Of a stretch of 64,000 bases of DNA, positions 1 to 11,800 are shown piece after piece. The stretch comes from Xestospongia bergquistia (Eukaryota; Porifera; Demospongiae; Haplosclerida; Petrosiidae). Position 1 is the first letter of the stretch, and the number at the start of each line of letters is the position of its first letter. The notes beneath the pieces are model-generated. The model saw only the letters and a list, made by a program, of their open reading frames with translations, was not told the origin of the DNA and did no database searches. The stretch spans positions 191,001 through 255,000 of the forward strand of contig OZ014421.1 of the NCBI GenBank assembly GCA_963965975.1. Direction: 5' to 3'. Made by a program: the position numbers and the translations under genes.

Positions 1-47
1 TACTAATACTTTAGGGTATTATACAACCTCTATATTGAGCATCATCC
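1..47 (+). repeat. Fragment of 58-bp repeat family at window edge
   Basis: Matches the second half of the 58-bp unit seen many times further on (for example at 28113-28340). It is cut by the window start and runs straight into the retroelement fragment. Confidence 0.7.
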
Positions 48-464
48 AGCTCTCATCCAGTTGATATCTTCTTCCCTTGTTGGAAGTGGGGGAAACCTAT
101 TGCATTTGATGTCACTGTTATCTCTCCTCTTCAGCAGCTTACTATTCAAGGTGCCTCTGTTACTCCTGGTTATGTAATCGCTGTCGAAGAGGATACAAAG
201 TTCCATATACATCTGGAAAACTGTTTAGCTGCTGGTGTCTCCTTTGTCCCTCTCTTGGTTGAGTTACTGGGGGGATGGAGCGATGAAGCATTCAATACCC
301 TCAGGCTGATTGGCAAACAACAAGAACAACGTATGGGTCTCACACTATCTCATTCAATCAATCATCTCTTTCAACGCCTCTCTATTGTTCTTTGGCGCGG
401 GAATGCCTGCATGTGGGCATCTTGCATGCCCATCAATTTGCCATCTGAGGATGGGATTGAATGA
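48..464 (+). mobile_element. Retrotransposon ORF, C-terminal fragment
   Basis: An open frame running through the first 464 bases gives a peptide with the signature DIFFPCWKWGKPIAFDVT, followed by VELLGGWSDEAF and a final segment ending HLFQRLSIVLWRGNA. This layout (PaDvf-P-W-GkPaAfDvTV, then a 'tLGGw' segment, then 'RLaialWRGNA') is known to me from the C-terminal part of reverse-transcriptase polyproteins common in sponge and cnidarian genomes. No reverse transcriptase catalytic core is inside the window. It is a fragment; class (non-LTR versus other) cannot be settled from this piece. Confidence 0.6.
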
Positions 465-771
465 TTAATTTCATTTACACATAATATTGTTATGGTTATT
501 GTAAAATTATAGTAATATTAACAATAATTGTAATAATTATTATTATATTACTTTATAATTATAATTGTTATTATTATTATATTACTTTATTATAATAATG
601 TTATTGTTATAAATTTATTGATTGTTTATTAATATTATTTATATTATTATATTACTTTATAATAATTTTATTGTTATAAAGTTTATTATATAATAAATGA
701 TTGTTTATTTATGATATATTATTATTATAAAGAAATTATATTTAATTATAATAATTATAGTATGTTCAGTT
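465..771. other. AT-rich intergenic stretch
   Basis: Mostly A/T with short tandem-like TTATTATTAT runs. No coding potential and no structured element seen. Confidence 0.7.
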
Positions 772-779
772 TATAAAAG
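772..779 (+). promoter_or_regulatory. TATA box of beta-helix receptor gene, copy 1
   Basis: TATAAAAG lies 90 bases before the start codon, within a block of about 95 bp that recurs before all four copies in this cluster (TATA at 6117, 7433 and 8749). Conservation of this block across copies whose bodies have decayed supports a core promoter followed by a short untranslated leader. Confidence 0.55.
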
Positions 780-868
780 GCTGCAATAATACAACTTAAA
801 TTATCTTGTTAGTTTGACATTAATTCTCTGTTGTTCATCTGATCTTTACTGTTGCATCTACTGTCATA

Positions 869-3800
869 ATGAACTGGTGTCATATCTATTATATAACATC
901 AGTTATACTGTATATCTACAGTGGATATGTTACTGCTTCTGAGTATTATGTCTCTGCAACTCTTAATGGAGTACCTTGTTCTAATACTCACCTACCTTGT
1001 CACAAACTCTCCTACTATACTCCTGATTATGCATCTTACTTCACTGATGATACAATCTTCAACTTCCTAGAGGGAACTCATATTCTACAAGGTACATTGG
1101 AGATCAGTGGTGTAAGTAATATAACTCTACAGGGACTGGGTCATATAGAACAAGGCTTCCATGAGACAGTTATGCAATCTACCTCAGTAATAAGATGTAG
1201 TGATTACAATAGAGGTGGTATACAATTTATTAGTAGCACAAATATTGTATTGAAATCATTAACAATAGCAAACTGTGGGTTTAGCTGGAATATGTATTAT
1301 ATAAAGGTTAGTTTACTCTATATTGACATCAACAATGTTGCTTTAAAATGGGTATCAGTCCAGAATGGTTCTGGTATTGGACTCTATCTTTACAAATCTT
1401 TTGATGTGTTAATTGCTAATTCAACATTTGCTAATAATGGAGGTCTTAAGGATGATGCAGACAATGCAGTAATTTTCTATAATCACAAGGTTAAAAGACT
1501 GTCTAGAGTTAATATTGTGAAATCAAATTTTACACTGGGCTCAGGAAGTGGCATGAATTTTTCGTATTTTAGTGATAATAAAGTTGAGGTAATCATTAAA
1601 AAAAGTAAATTTTCACATAATACTGGAGGAGGAATTAGAATTACTTCTTATGCTAGAAGTGGTAGTATTGAGGTCAGTAACTGCACTATATACGACAATA
1701 CTGCTCAGAAGATTGGAGGAGGAGTGGAAATTTATTTATATCATCATCATAGTAGTGCTAGTATTGAGTTCAGTAACTGCACTATATATGGCAATACTGC
1801 TCAGTATGGAGGAGGAGTCGAAATTTTTTTTTTGAATGGAAATGGTAATGTTGAGTTCAGTAACTGCACTATATACAACAATACTGCTCAGAGAAATGGA
1901 GGAGGAGTGGTTATTTTTTTAATTAATGTAATAGGTAGTATTGAGTTCAGTAACTGCACTGTATATGACAATACTGCTCAGATATATGGAGGAGGAGTGT
2001 GGATTTATTTATCTCATCATGATGGTAGTGCTAGTATTGAGTTCACTAACTGCACTATATATGACAATTCTGTTATGTTTGGAGGAGGAGTTGCAATTTT
2101 TTTTTTTAATGGAAATGGTAATGTTGAGTTCAGTAACTGCACTATATACAACAATACTGCTCACAATAGTGGAGGAGGAGTTCAAATTCGTTTGTTTTAT
2201 GGAAGTGGTAGTATTGAGTTCACTAACTGCACTATATACAACAATACTGCATACTTTGGATCAGGTCTCAGTGCTATACAAGATTCTTCAACAAGTAGGA
2301 TTCATTTTACAAAAGTTTCGTTTTATTTCAATAAAGTATCAAACAAGCTTTATAAATATCAATGTGCTGTGTTACTAGAAAACATTAAAAATGTTATTTT
2401 TAACCAAATCGACATTAGTAATCATGACACAACTGGTTTAGTGAGTATGAGTAGTCTAATAATATTTGAAGGACATAATACATTTATAAACAATTCTGGT
2501 ATTAATGGTGGGGGCATGGCTTTATTAGGATTTTCCCAATTATTACTAAAGAACGATACAAAAATAACATTTGTTAATAATCATGCCAGTGAGTCAGGTG
2601 GAGGAATCTTTGTGTCAAAATTTATTGATGGCAACTACGAGACAATTTGTTCCTTTACTAATTATCTTAATTATGGTGCTAAGGCTAAGATAATGTTTTA
2701 TTTTGTCAACAATACAGCTGATATATCTGGTGATGTTTTGTATGGAGGAAGAATCTCTGGTTGTTCAAACTTTCGCTTTGATCACCAATTTCATTACCAC
2801 CAACAAACAGGTCTATCAGTAGTGTCATCAGATCCAATCAAAGTGTGTTTTTGTGTATCAAACAGACAAAGTTGCTCTATTAGAAATGTCTATATAACTG
2901 CAATACCTGGAATTAATGTCAATATATTGCTAGCTACTGTTGGTAATAAAGATGGCTTAACAAAGGGTGTGATAAAATTGATAACATCAGATAGTTCATC
3001 ATCTACTGTACAAACTGACAATACTAGACTAAATGCAACTTGTACCAATGTAACCTTTAAGTTAAGACTAAACCCTTCATTGAACACATTAAAAGTCTAT
3101 GTAACACTTGAAAGCTCAATTAGTGAACCTTCATCAGACCACTTAGCTAAAGTCATTAAAGTTAACATTGAATCTTGTCCAATTGGGTTTCCATTGGAAA
3201 AAGACACTTGTGTTTGTAGATCTGAATTAAATACATCTTCAATAACTTGTGATATTAACACTCAAATTATAACTAGAGATGGTGATATGTGGATTGGTTA
3301 TCAAAATGACTCAGACTGTCTTATTGTTTATCCTCATTGCCCCTTTGATTACTGCAATGATGGAACAGTTCATTTTAAAATCACCTCTCCTCATCCACAG
3401 TGTCTTCTCAATCGATCTGGCATACTTTGTGGACAATGTGCTAAAGGACTTAGTCTCATGTTAGGTACCAATCAATGTGGACAATGTACTAATAACTACA
3501 TAGCTCTTATCATTCCATTTGCATTAGCTGGTATAGCACTGGTAGCTTTTATCATTGCTTTAAACTTAACAGTGTCTGTGGGTACAATCAATGGACTTAT
3601 ATTCTATGCTAATGTTGTCAAAATATATGAACCCATCTTCTTTCCAAATGGTCCTGTGAAACTTCTTAGTCAATTCATTTCCTGGCTTAATCTAGATCTG
3701 GGTATTGAGACTTGTTTCTTTGATGGTATGGATTCTTGCAGTAAGACATGGCTACAGTTTATTTTTCCAGGCTATGTTTGGTTTCTACTAATACTCATTG

Positions 3801-4726
3801 TAATATTATCACAATATTCTAGCAAAGTGGTTCGACTTGTTGGTTCACATGCTGTTCCAGTACTAGCCACTATGATCCTTCTCTCTTATACTAAACTGAT
3901 ACGTACTGTCTTCCAAGCTCTTTATTTCACCAATATTCAATGTAATGGTAATAATAATGTCCCATTATTGAGGTGGTACATTGATGCTAATGTCCAATAT
4001 TTTAGAGGTTATTGTCATCTACCATTGTTCCTGTTCTCACTGGCTGTACTCATTTTACTAATTGTTCCATACACCTTCTACCTTCTAACAATACCATTAC
4101 TTGAAGGACCTTTATCAAAATACATGCATTGCTGCCAAAAGTTATGGAGATATATGAAACCTTTCTTTGATGCATATGGAGGTCCATATAAGGACAAGTG
4201 TCGTTTTTGGACTGGATTTCTACTACTAGTTCGTGTTGCCTTAGCGCTAGTTGTGTCTCTAGATATAGAGGCTACTATAAGTTTGGATGTATTAACATCT
4301 CTTTTATTTGTTATTATATCGATGTACTTCCTTTTGAAAGGAATATATCGACATTTACCTTTAGCTTGTCTAGAGATGTCTTTTTTTCTTAATCTCATGT
4401 TTATGGCTTATGTGAATGCACAAACCTACAAAACATCAAATTCAAGGCAAGTATTAAGTGTTGCTTTAGTAACAGTATCATTTGTAGTATTCTGTGGTAT
4501 TATCCTCTATCATGTTTGGGATTATCTGTCTAAATCATGTTTAAAACGACCATTTGCAAAAATTACAAGGGTATTTAAGAAGCCTCCACCAGACCCTGTT
4601 ACTGATGATGCAGTCGTTCCTTTAATGCGTCCTGGATCCCCTGCTTTAATGTGTGATACTAGTTCAGTGAGTGTGGTATCAGTAGTAATGAGACGAGAAT
4701 CACTACTGGATGATGAAGATGACTAA
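869..4726 (+). CDS. Beta-helix receptor with C-terminal multi-pass membrane region, copy 1 (intact)
   Basis: Single-exon protein of 1285 aa. Residues 1-24 look like a signal peptide. Residues about 60-560 form a right-handed beta-helix (pectate-lyase/Pmp-like fold) with many N-x-T/S sites; residues about 262-465 hold seven copies of a repeat with core SIEFSNCTIYDNTAQ followed by GGGV. Residues about 770-875 are cysteine-rich (CPIGFP..., CGQC twice), resembling EGF/TNFR-like spacers. From about 877 to 1221 there are seven or eight hydrophobic spans, then a cytoplasmic tail of about 60 residues ending in an acidic stretch. I do not recognise a named family; the layout suggests a cell-surface receptor or adhesin. 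Start chosen at the ATG directly before the signal peptide and conserved in the other copies. An intact twin of its layout lies at 8854. Confidence 0.85.
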   Translation: MNWCHIYYITSVILYIYSGYVTASEYYVSATLNGVPCSNTHLPCHKLSYYTPDYASYFTDDTIFNFLEGTHILQGTLEISGVSNITLQGLGHIEQGFHETVMQSTSVIRCSDYNRGGIQFISSTNIVLKSLTIANCGFSWNMYYIKVSLLYIDINNVALKWVSVQNGSGIGLYLYKSFDVLIANSTFANNGGLKDDADNAVIFYNHKVKRLSRVNIVKSNFTLGSGSGMNFSYFSDNKVEVIIKKSKFSHNTGGGIRITSYARSGSIEVSNCTIYDNTAQKIGGGVEIYLYHHHSSASIEFSNCTIYGNTAQYGGGVEIFFLNGNGNVEFSNCTIYNNTAQRNGGGVVIFLINVIGSIEFSNCTVYDNTAQIYGGGVWIYLSHHDGSASIEFTNCTIYDNSVMFGGGVAIFFFNGNGNVEFSNCTIYNNTAHNSGGGVQIRLFYGSGSIEFTNCTIYNNTAYFGSGLSAIQDSSTSRIHFTKVSFYFNKVSNKLYKYQCAVLLENIKNVIFNQIDISNHDTTGLVSMSSLIIFEGHNTFINNSGINGGGMALLGFSQLLLKNDTKITFVNNHASESGGGIFVSKFIDGNYETICSFTNYLNYGAKAKIMFYFVNNTADISGDVLYGGRISGCSNFRFDHQFHYHQQTGLSVVSSDPIKVCFCVSNRQSCSIRNVYITAIPGINVNILLATVGNKDGLTKGVIKLITSDSSSSTVQTDNTRLNATCTNVTFKLRLNPSLNTLKVYVTLESSISEPSSDHLAKVIKVNIESCPIGFPLEKDTCVCRSELNTSSITCDINTQIITRDGDMWIGYQNDSDCLIVYPHCPFDYCNDGTVHFKITSPHPQCLLNRSGILCGQCAKGLSLMLGTNQCGQCTNNYIALIIPFALAGIALVAFIIALNLTVSVGTINGLIFYANVVKIYEPIFFPNGPVKLLSQFISWLNLDLGIETCFFDGMDSCSKTWLQFIFPGYVWFLLILIVILSQYSSKVVRLVGSHAVPVLATMILLSYTKLIRTVFQALYFTNIQCNGNNNVPLLRWYIDANVQYFRGYCHLPLFLFSLAVLILLIVPYTFYLLTIPLLEGPLSKYMHCCQKLWRYMKPFFDAYGGPYKDKCRFWTGFLLLVRVALALVVSLDIEATISLDVLTSLLFVIISMYFLLKGIYRHLPLACLEMSFFLNLMFMAYVNAQTYKTSNSRQVLSVALVTVSFVVFCGIILYHVWDYLSKSCLKRPFAKITRVFKKPPPDPVTDDAVVPLMRPGSPALMCDTSSVSVVSVVMRRESLLDDEDD

Positions 4727-6116
4727 TGCTTGATTTCTTGATATATAATACAATTGTTTGAATTCTACCTCATAAAACCAATTATGTTTTGATTTCTATA
4801 ACTTTATTTTTGATGTGTAGTTAACAACAATAACAATATGTAATGTAAATAATAATATCATAGAAGTGTGTTATTATGTATAACTAAACTTACTATTAAT
4901 ATTGTTTTTGTTATTGTTGTTATTGTTATTTACTATTAATTATAAAGGTACATTTTATATTATAACTAACTCTTATACTGTTATAAGTACTAGTACTATT
5001 TAGTGACATATCAGTTAACAGTACAGTTACAACTAACGTACTTGTCACCATTTACTCTACTCTACATAATAATATAATATCATAGAATTGTATGATAATG
5101 TATTAATTAGTTTTGCAGTATTATTTTAATTAATGATTATTAACAGGAGCTCATAGGCTCACAAAGGAGGGAGGAGCATACACTATGTATTGCAGCATTG
5201 AGCAAAATTACATTTTGTAAATGACCATATAAGGAAATATGGAATTATATTCATAGAGGACTTGTGGTATTATAACCTACTTTTATGTATTTTAACCCTT
5301 TGATAACTCTTATTGAGCACTTGTTTAGAATGATAACATGACATGACCAGTAATTACTGGTTCATTTCAAATATCTATTCTTAAAGAAATGATGACACAT
5401 TAGTTACTATAGCAACAATCCTACATTAAACTTTAATTCTTGAGTCTCATAAACCAATCCCTCATTCTTTAAATAATAAATGAGTGTCCTGTATTATAAT
5501 TCTAACATAATATGTATACAATAGAATATGTATATGAACTATTACTATTATATCTAATATCTACTGATCATGTCAGGTTACTTCAGTATTTTGTAGTTAG
5601 CCCCTCCCATAACTTCTGAGGACACTGTTGAATTTAATCTCTACTACTGTTGCGATATTCTAAGAGACAGCTCATGCTCTGCACTTCATTTCATTGAGTG
5701 ATTGAAAGTAGAATTGGAATTGGAATGTCTGCTTTTGGCTTTTGTAAGCAACTGACTAACATCATTTATTGTGTACTTACAAGGACAAATACCATTCACT
5801 ATATAGTTAATATATAGTTACAATATTACACTACACAAATGATGTCATAATCACAGTAATTTAATTTGTATAGTTACTAGAATTCTTATGAAATTATTAT
5901 AGCTACGAGTATTCATTCTATCTTTAAAATTATTTCTTCAAACATGACCACTAATCACAAAGTTATGATGACTACGCTAATTTCTGATAGATTCTATAGT
6001 AACACCTTTTAGTTACAAATTGGTTACCTGGAATAATTTACTTACATCAGTTGTATACCAAACTATATGAATTACTATGGTATTCACAAAAAATGATGTA
6101 AGGTTTATTTCCATTT
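4727..6116. other. Intergenic region between receptor copies
   Basis: AT-rich, no coding exon recognised. The last 180 bases (from about 5938) are the upstream flank that is repeated before each following copy. Confidence 0.6.
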
Positions 6117-6124
6117 TATAAAAG
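6117..6124 (+). promoter_or_regulatory. TATA box, pseudogene copy 2
   Basis: Same TATAAAAG and surrounding block as at 772, here 98 bases before the copied ATG at 6222. Confidence 0.5.
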
Positions 6125-6221
6125 GCTGCAATAATACAACTTAAATTATCTTGTTTCTTCATTAGTTTGACATTAATTCTCTATTGTTCATCTGATCTTT
6201 ACTGTTGAATCTACTGTCACC

Positions 6222-7259
6222 ATGAGCTGGTGCCATATCCATTATATAACATCAGTTATACTGTATATCTAAGGTGGATATGTTACTGCTTCTGAGTATT
6301 ATGTCTCTGCAGCTCCTAATGGAGTACCTTGTCCTAATACTCACCTACCTTGTCACAACCTCTCCTACTATGCTGATGATTATACATCTTACTTCACTGA
6401 TGACACAATCTTCTACTTCCTAGAGGGAACTCATATTCTACAAGGTACATTGGAGATCAGTGGTGTAAGTAATATAACTCTACAGGGACTGGGTCATATA
6501 GAACAAGGCTTTCATGAGACAGTTATGCAATCTACCTCAGTAATAATGTGTAGTGATTATGACAGAGGTGGTATACAATTTACTAATAGTACAAATGTTG
6601 TATTAAAATCATTAACAATAGCAACTTGTGGAGGACATTTTTATATACTTCAAAATAATAGATTTATTGTGTATAACATACTCTTTGTTGACATCAACAA
6701 CATCACATTGGAATGGGTATCAGTCCAGAATGGTTCTGGTATTGGACTCTTTCTTTACAATGTTTTTAATGTGTTAATCACCAATTCGACATTTGCTAAT
6801 AATGAAGGTCTTATGAATGATCTAGGCAATGCAGTAATTTTCTATGATGATCAGGTTAAAAGACTAATATTGTTAAATCAAATTTTACACTGGGCTTAGG
6901 AAGTGGCGTAAATTTTTCGTATTTTAGTGATAATAAAGTTGAGGTAATCATTGAAAAAAGTAAATTTTCACATAATACTGCTCAATATGGAGGAGGAATT
7001 ATAATTACTTCTTATGCTAGAAGTGGTAGTATTGAGTTCAGTAATTGCACTATATATGACAATATTGCTCAGTATGGAGGAGGAGTGCATATTTTTTTAC
7101 TTGATGGAAGTGGACGTGGTAGTATTGAGTTCAGTAATTGCACTATATATGACAATATTGCTCAGTATGGAGGAGGAGTGCACATTTTTTTACTTGATGG
7201 AAGTGGACGTGGTAGTATTGAGTTCAGTAACTGCACTATATATGACAATACTGCAAACT
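6222..7259 (+). pseudogene. Beta-helix receptor, 5' partial copy 2
   Basis: Begins with the same ATG and signal-peptide sequence as the intact gene but has a TAA at codon 17, inside the signal peptide (where intact copies read TAC), so the open part restarts only downstream. A further frame change occurs near 6865, and the copy stops after two or three of the SIEFSNCTIYDN repeats, where it fuses to upstream flank sequence of the next unit. The cysteine-rich and membrane parts are absent. Not expected to give a working receptor; a short open frame of 149 aa remains at 6450-6899. Confidence 0.8.
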
Positions 7260-7432
7260 ATTCAAACATGACCACTAATCACAAAGTTATGCCAATTTCT
7301 GATAGATTCAATAGAAATAACTTGTAAGTTACAAATCGGTTACCTGGAATAATTTACTTACATCAGTTGTATACCAAACTATATGAATTACTATGGTATT
7401 CACAAAAAATGATGTAAGGTTTATTTCCATTT

Positions 7433-7440
7433 TATAAAAG
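7433..7440 (+). promoter_or_regulatory. TATA box, pseudogene copy 3
   Basis: Identical promoter block, offset 1316 bp from that at 6117. Confidence 0.5.
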
Positions 7441-7537
7441 GCTGCAATAATACAACTTAAATTATCTTGTTTCTTCATTAGTTTGACATTAATTCTCTAT
7501 TGTTCATCTGATCTTTACTGTTGAATCTACTGTCACC

Positions 7538-8575
7538 ATGAGCTGGTGCCATATCCATTATATAACATCAGTTATACTGTATATCTAAGGTGGATATGTT
7601 ACTGCTTCTGAGTATTATGTCTCTGCAGCTCCTAATGGAGTACCTTGTCCTAATACTCACCTACCTTGTCACAACCTCTCCTACTATACTGATGATTATA
7701 CATCTTACTTCACTGATGACACAATCTTCTACTTCCTAGAGGGAACTCATATTCTACAAGGTACATTGGAGATCAGTGGTGTAAGTAATATAACTCTACA
7801 GGGACTGGGTCATATAGAACAAGGCTTTCATGAGACAGTTATGCAATCTACCTCAGTAATAATGTGTAGTGATTATGACAGAGGTGGTATACAATTTACT
7901 AATAGTACAAATGTTGTATTAAAATCATTAACAATAGCAACTTGTGGAGGACATTTTTATATACTTCAAAATAATAGATTTATTGTGTATAACATACTCT
8001 TTGTTGACATCAACAACATCACATTGGAATGGGTATCAGTCCAGAATGGTTCTGGTATTGGACTCTTTCTTTACAATGTTTTTAATGTGTTAATCACCAA
8101 TTCGACATTTGCTAATAATGAAGGTCTTATGAATGATCTAGGCAATGCAGTAATTTTCTATGATGATCAGGTTAAAAGACTAATATTGTTAAATCAAATT
8201 TTACACTGGGCTTAGGAAGTGGCGTAAATTTTTCGTATTTTAGTGATAATAAAGTTGAGGTAATCATTGAAAAAAGTAAATTTTCACATAATACTGCTCA
8301 ATATGGAGGAGGAATTATAATTACTTCTTATGCTAGAAGTGGTAGTATTGAGTTCAGTAATTGCACTATATATGACAATATTGCTCAGTATGGAGGAGGA
8401 GTGCATATTTTTTTACTTGATGGAAGTGGACGTGGTAGTATTGAGTTCAGTAATTGCACTATATATGACAATATTGCTCAGTATGGAGGAGGAGTGCACA
8501 TTTTTTTACTTGATGGAAGTGGACGTGGTAGTATTGAGTTCAGTAACTGCACTATATATGACAATACTGCAAACT
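7538..8575 (+). pseudogene. Beta-helix receptor, 5' partial copy 3
   Basis: Near-identical duplicate of 6222-7259, including the same early stop, the same frame change and the same 3' junction. Sharing these defects shows that the piece was duplicated after it was already broken. Same contents: signal-peptide region, start of the beta-helix and a few repeats, no membrane part. Confidence 0.8.
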
Positions 8576-8748
8576 ATTCAAACATGACCACTAATCACAA
8601 AGTTATGCCAATTTCTGATAGATTCAATAGAAATAACTTGTAAGTTACAAATCGGTTACCTGGAATAATTTACTTACATCAGTTGTATACCAAACTATAT
8701 GAATTACTATGGTATTCACAAAAAATGATGTAAGGTTTATTTCCATTT

Positions 8749-8756
8749 TATAAAAG
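8749..8756 (+). promoter_or_regulatory. TATA box, receptor copy 4
   Basis: TATAAAAG about 98 bases before the ATG at 8854, in the conserved promoter block. Confidence 0.5.
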
Positions 8757-8853
8757 GCTGCAATAATACAACTTAAATTATCTTGTTTGTTCATCAGTTT
8801 GACATTAATTCTCTATTGTTCATCTGATCTTCACTGTTGAATCTACTGTCATT

Positions 8854-11800
8854 ATGAGCTGGTGTCATATCTATTATATAACATCAGTTATACTGTATAT
8901 CTACAGTGGATATGTTACTGCTTCTGAGTATTATGTCTCTGCATCTCCTAATGGAGTACCTTGTTCTAATACTCACCTACCTTGTCACAACCTCTCCTAC
9001 TACACTGATGATTATGCATCTTACTTCACTGATGACACAATCTTCTACTTCCTAGAGGGAACTCATATTCTACAAGGTACATTGGAGATCAGTGGTGTAA
9101 GTAATATAACTCTACAGGGACTGGGTCATATAGAACAAGGCTTTCATGAGACAGTTATGCAATCTACCTCAGTAATAAGATGTAGTGATTACAACAGAAG
9201 TGGTATACAATTTATTAGTAGCACAAATATTGTATTGGAATCATTAACAATAGCAAACTGTGGGTTTAGCTGGAATATGTATTATATAAAGGTTAGCTTA
9301 TTCTTTATTGACATCAACAATGTTGCTTTAAAATGGGTATCAGTCCAGAATGGTTCTGGTATTGGACTCTATCTTTACAATGCTTTTGATGTGTTAATTG
9401 CTAATTCAACATTTGCTAATAATGGAGGTCTTATGAATGATCTAGGCAATGCAGTAATTTTCTATGATGATCAGGTTAAAAGACTGTCCAGAGTTAATAT
9501 TGTGAAATCAAATTTTACACTGGGCTCAGGAAGTGGCATGAAGTTTTTGTATTTTAGTGATAATAAAGTTGAGGTAATCATTGAAAAAAGTAAATTTTCA
9601 TATAATACTGCTCAATATGGAGGAGGAGTGGGCATTTTTTTACTTGATGGAGATAGTAGTATTGAGTTCAGTAACTGCGCTATATACAACAATACTGCAT
9701 ACTATGCATCAGGTCTCAGTGCTTTACAAGATTCTTCAACAAGTAGGATTCATTTTACAAACATTTCGTTTTATTTCAATAAAGCATCAAACAAGCATCA
9801 TAAAGATCATTCTGCTGTGTTACTAGAAAACATTAAAAATGTTACTTTTGACCAAATTGACATTAGTAATCATGACACAACTGGTTTACTCAGTATCAAT
9901 AGTCTAATAATGTTTGATGGACATAATACATTTATAAACAATTCTGGTATTAATGGTGGGGGCATGGCTTTATATGGATTCTCCCAATTATTACTAAAGC
10001 AGAATACGAACATATCATTTGCCAATAATCATGCCAGTGAGTCAGGTGGAGGAATCTTTGTGTCACAAGTTATTGATGGCAACGACTTGACAATTTGTTC
10101 CTTTAAGAATTTTCCTTATTATAATACTACTGCTAAGACAATGTTGTATTTTGTCAACAATACAGCAGATGTATCTGGTGATGTAATGTATGGAGGGAAA
10201 ATCTCTTATTGTCTAAACTTTGACTTTGATCACCAATTTCATTACCCTCAACAAACAGGTCTATCAGTAGTGTCATCAGATCCTATTCAAGTGTGTTTTT
10301 GTGAATCAAACAGACAAAATTGTTCTATTACAAATGTCAATATAACTGCAATACCTGGAATTAATGTCAATATATCGCTAGCTACTGTTGGTAATAAAGA
10401 TGGCTTAACAAAGGGTGTGATAAAATTGACAACATCAGATAGTTCATCTTCTACTGTACAAACTGACAATACTAGACTAAATGCAACTTGTACCAATGTA
10501 ACCTTTAATTTAAGAGCAAACCCTTCATTGAATACAACACAAGTCTATGTAACATCTGAAGGTTTAATCAGTGATCTTTCATCTAATGACATTCACTATG
10601 TTAAAGTCATTGAAGTTAACATTGAGTCCTGTCCAATTGGGTTTCCATTAGTAAATAATGCTTGCAGTTGTAGATCTGAATTAAATACATCTTCAATAAC
10701 TTGTGATATTAACACTCAAATTATAACTAGAGATGGTGATATGTGGATTGGTTATAAAAATGACTCAGACTGTCTTATTGTTTATCCTAATTGCCCCTTT
10801 GATTACTGCAATGATGGAACAGTTCATTTTAAAATCACCTCTCCTCATCCACAGTGTCTTCTCAATCGATCTGGCATACTTTGTGGACAATGTGCTAATG
10901 GACTTAGTCTCATGTTAGGTACCAATCAATGTGGACAATGTACTAATAACTACATAGCTCTTATCATTCCATTTGCTTTAGCTGGTATAGCATTGATAGC
11001 TTTTATCATTGCTTTAAACTTAACTGTGTCTGTGGGTACAATCAATGGACTTATATTCTATGCTAATGTTGTCAAAATATATGAACCTATCTTCTTTTCT
11101 GAAGGTCCTATACCATTTCTTAGTCTGTTCATTTCCTGGCTTAATCTAGATCTGGGTATTGAGACTTGCTTCTTTGATGGTATGGATTCATGCAGTAAGA
11201 CATGGCTACAGTTTATTTTTCCAGGCTATGTTTGGTTTCTACTAATACTCATTATAATATTATCACAATATTCTAGCAAAGTGGTTCGACTTGTGGGAAG
11301 GCAAGCAATCCCAGTACTAGCCACTATGATCCTTCTTTCTTATACTAAACTGATACGTACTGTCTTCCAAGCTCTTTATTCCAATATTTTAGAGGTTATT
11401 GTCATCTACCATTGTTCCTGTTCTCACTGGCTGTACTCATTTTACTAATTGTTCCATACACCTTCTACCTTCTTACAATACCATTACTTGAAGGACCTTT
11501 ATCGAAATACATATGCTGCTGCCAAAAGTTATGGACATATATGAAGCCTTTCTTTGATACATATGGAGGACCATATAAGGACAAGTGTCGTTTTTGGACT
11601 GGATTTTTATTACTGGTTCGTGTTGCCTTAGCACTAGTTGTGTCTCTAGATATAGGCGGTACTATAAGTTTGGATGTGTTAACATTTATGTTAATTATTA
11701 TTGTTATATTGTACATCTTTTTGATGAGAATATATCGACACCTCCCTTTGTTTTGTTTGGAGTTGTTTTTCATACTCAACCTCATATTAATGGCTCACAT

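Larger units (their letters stand above)
5938..8573 (+). repeat. Tandem duplication, two units of about 1316 bp
   Basis: The block about 5938-7257 is repeated at 7258-8573 with an exact offset of 1316 bp over the whole gene part; I saw only isolated differences (for example one base near 6374 against 7690). Each unit holds promoter flank, TATA box and the 5' part of the receptor gene. A third flank copy then leads into the full-length gene at 8854. Confidence 0.85.

Noticed and set aside
4078-4398. 106-aa frame on the minus strand (and its counterpart at 11465-11785)
   Set aside because: Antisense to the membrane region of the receptor; similarity between the two only reflects the paralogy of the sense strand.
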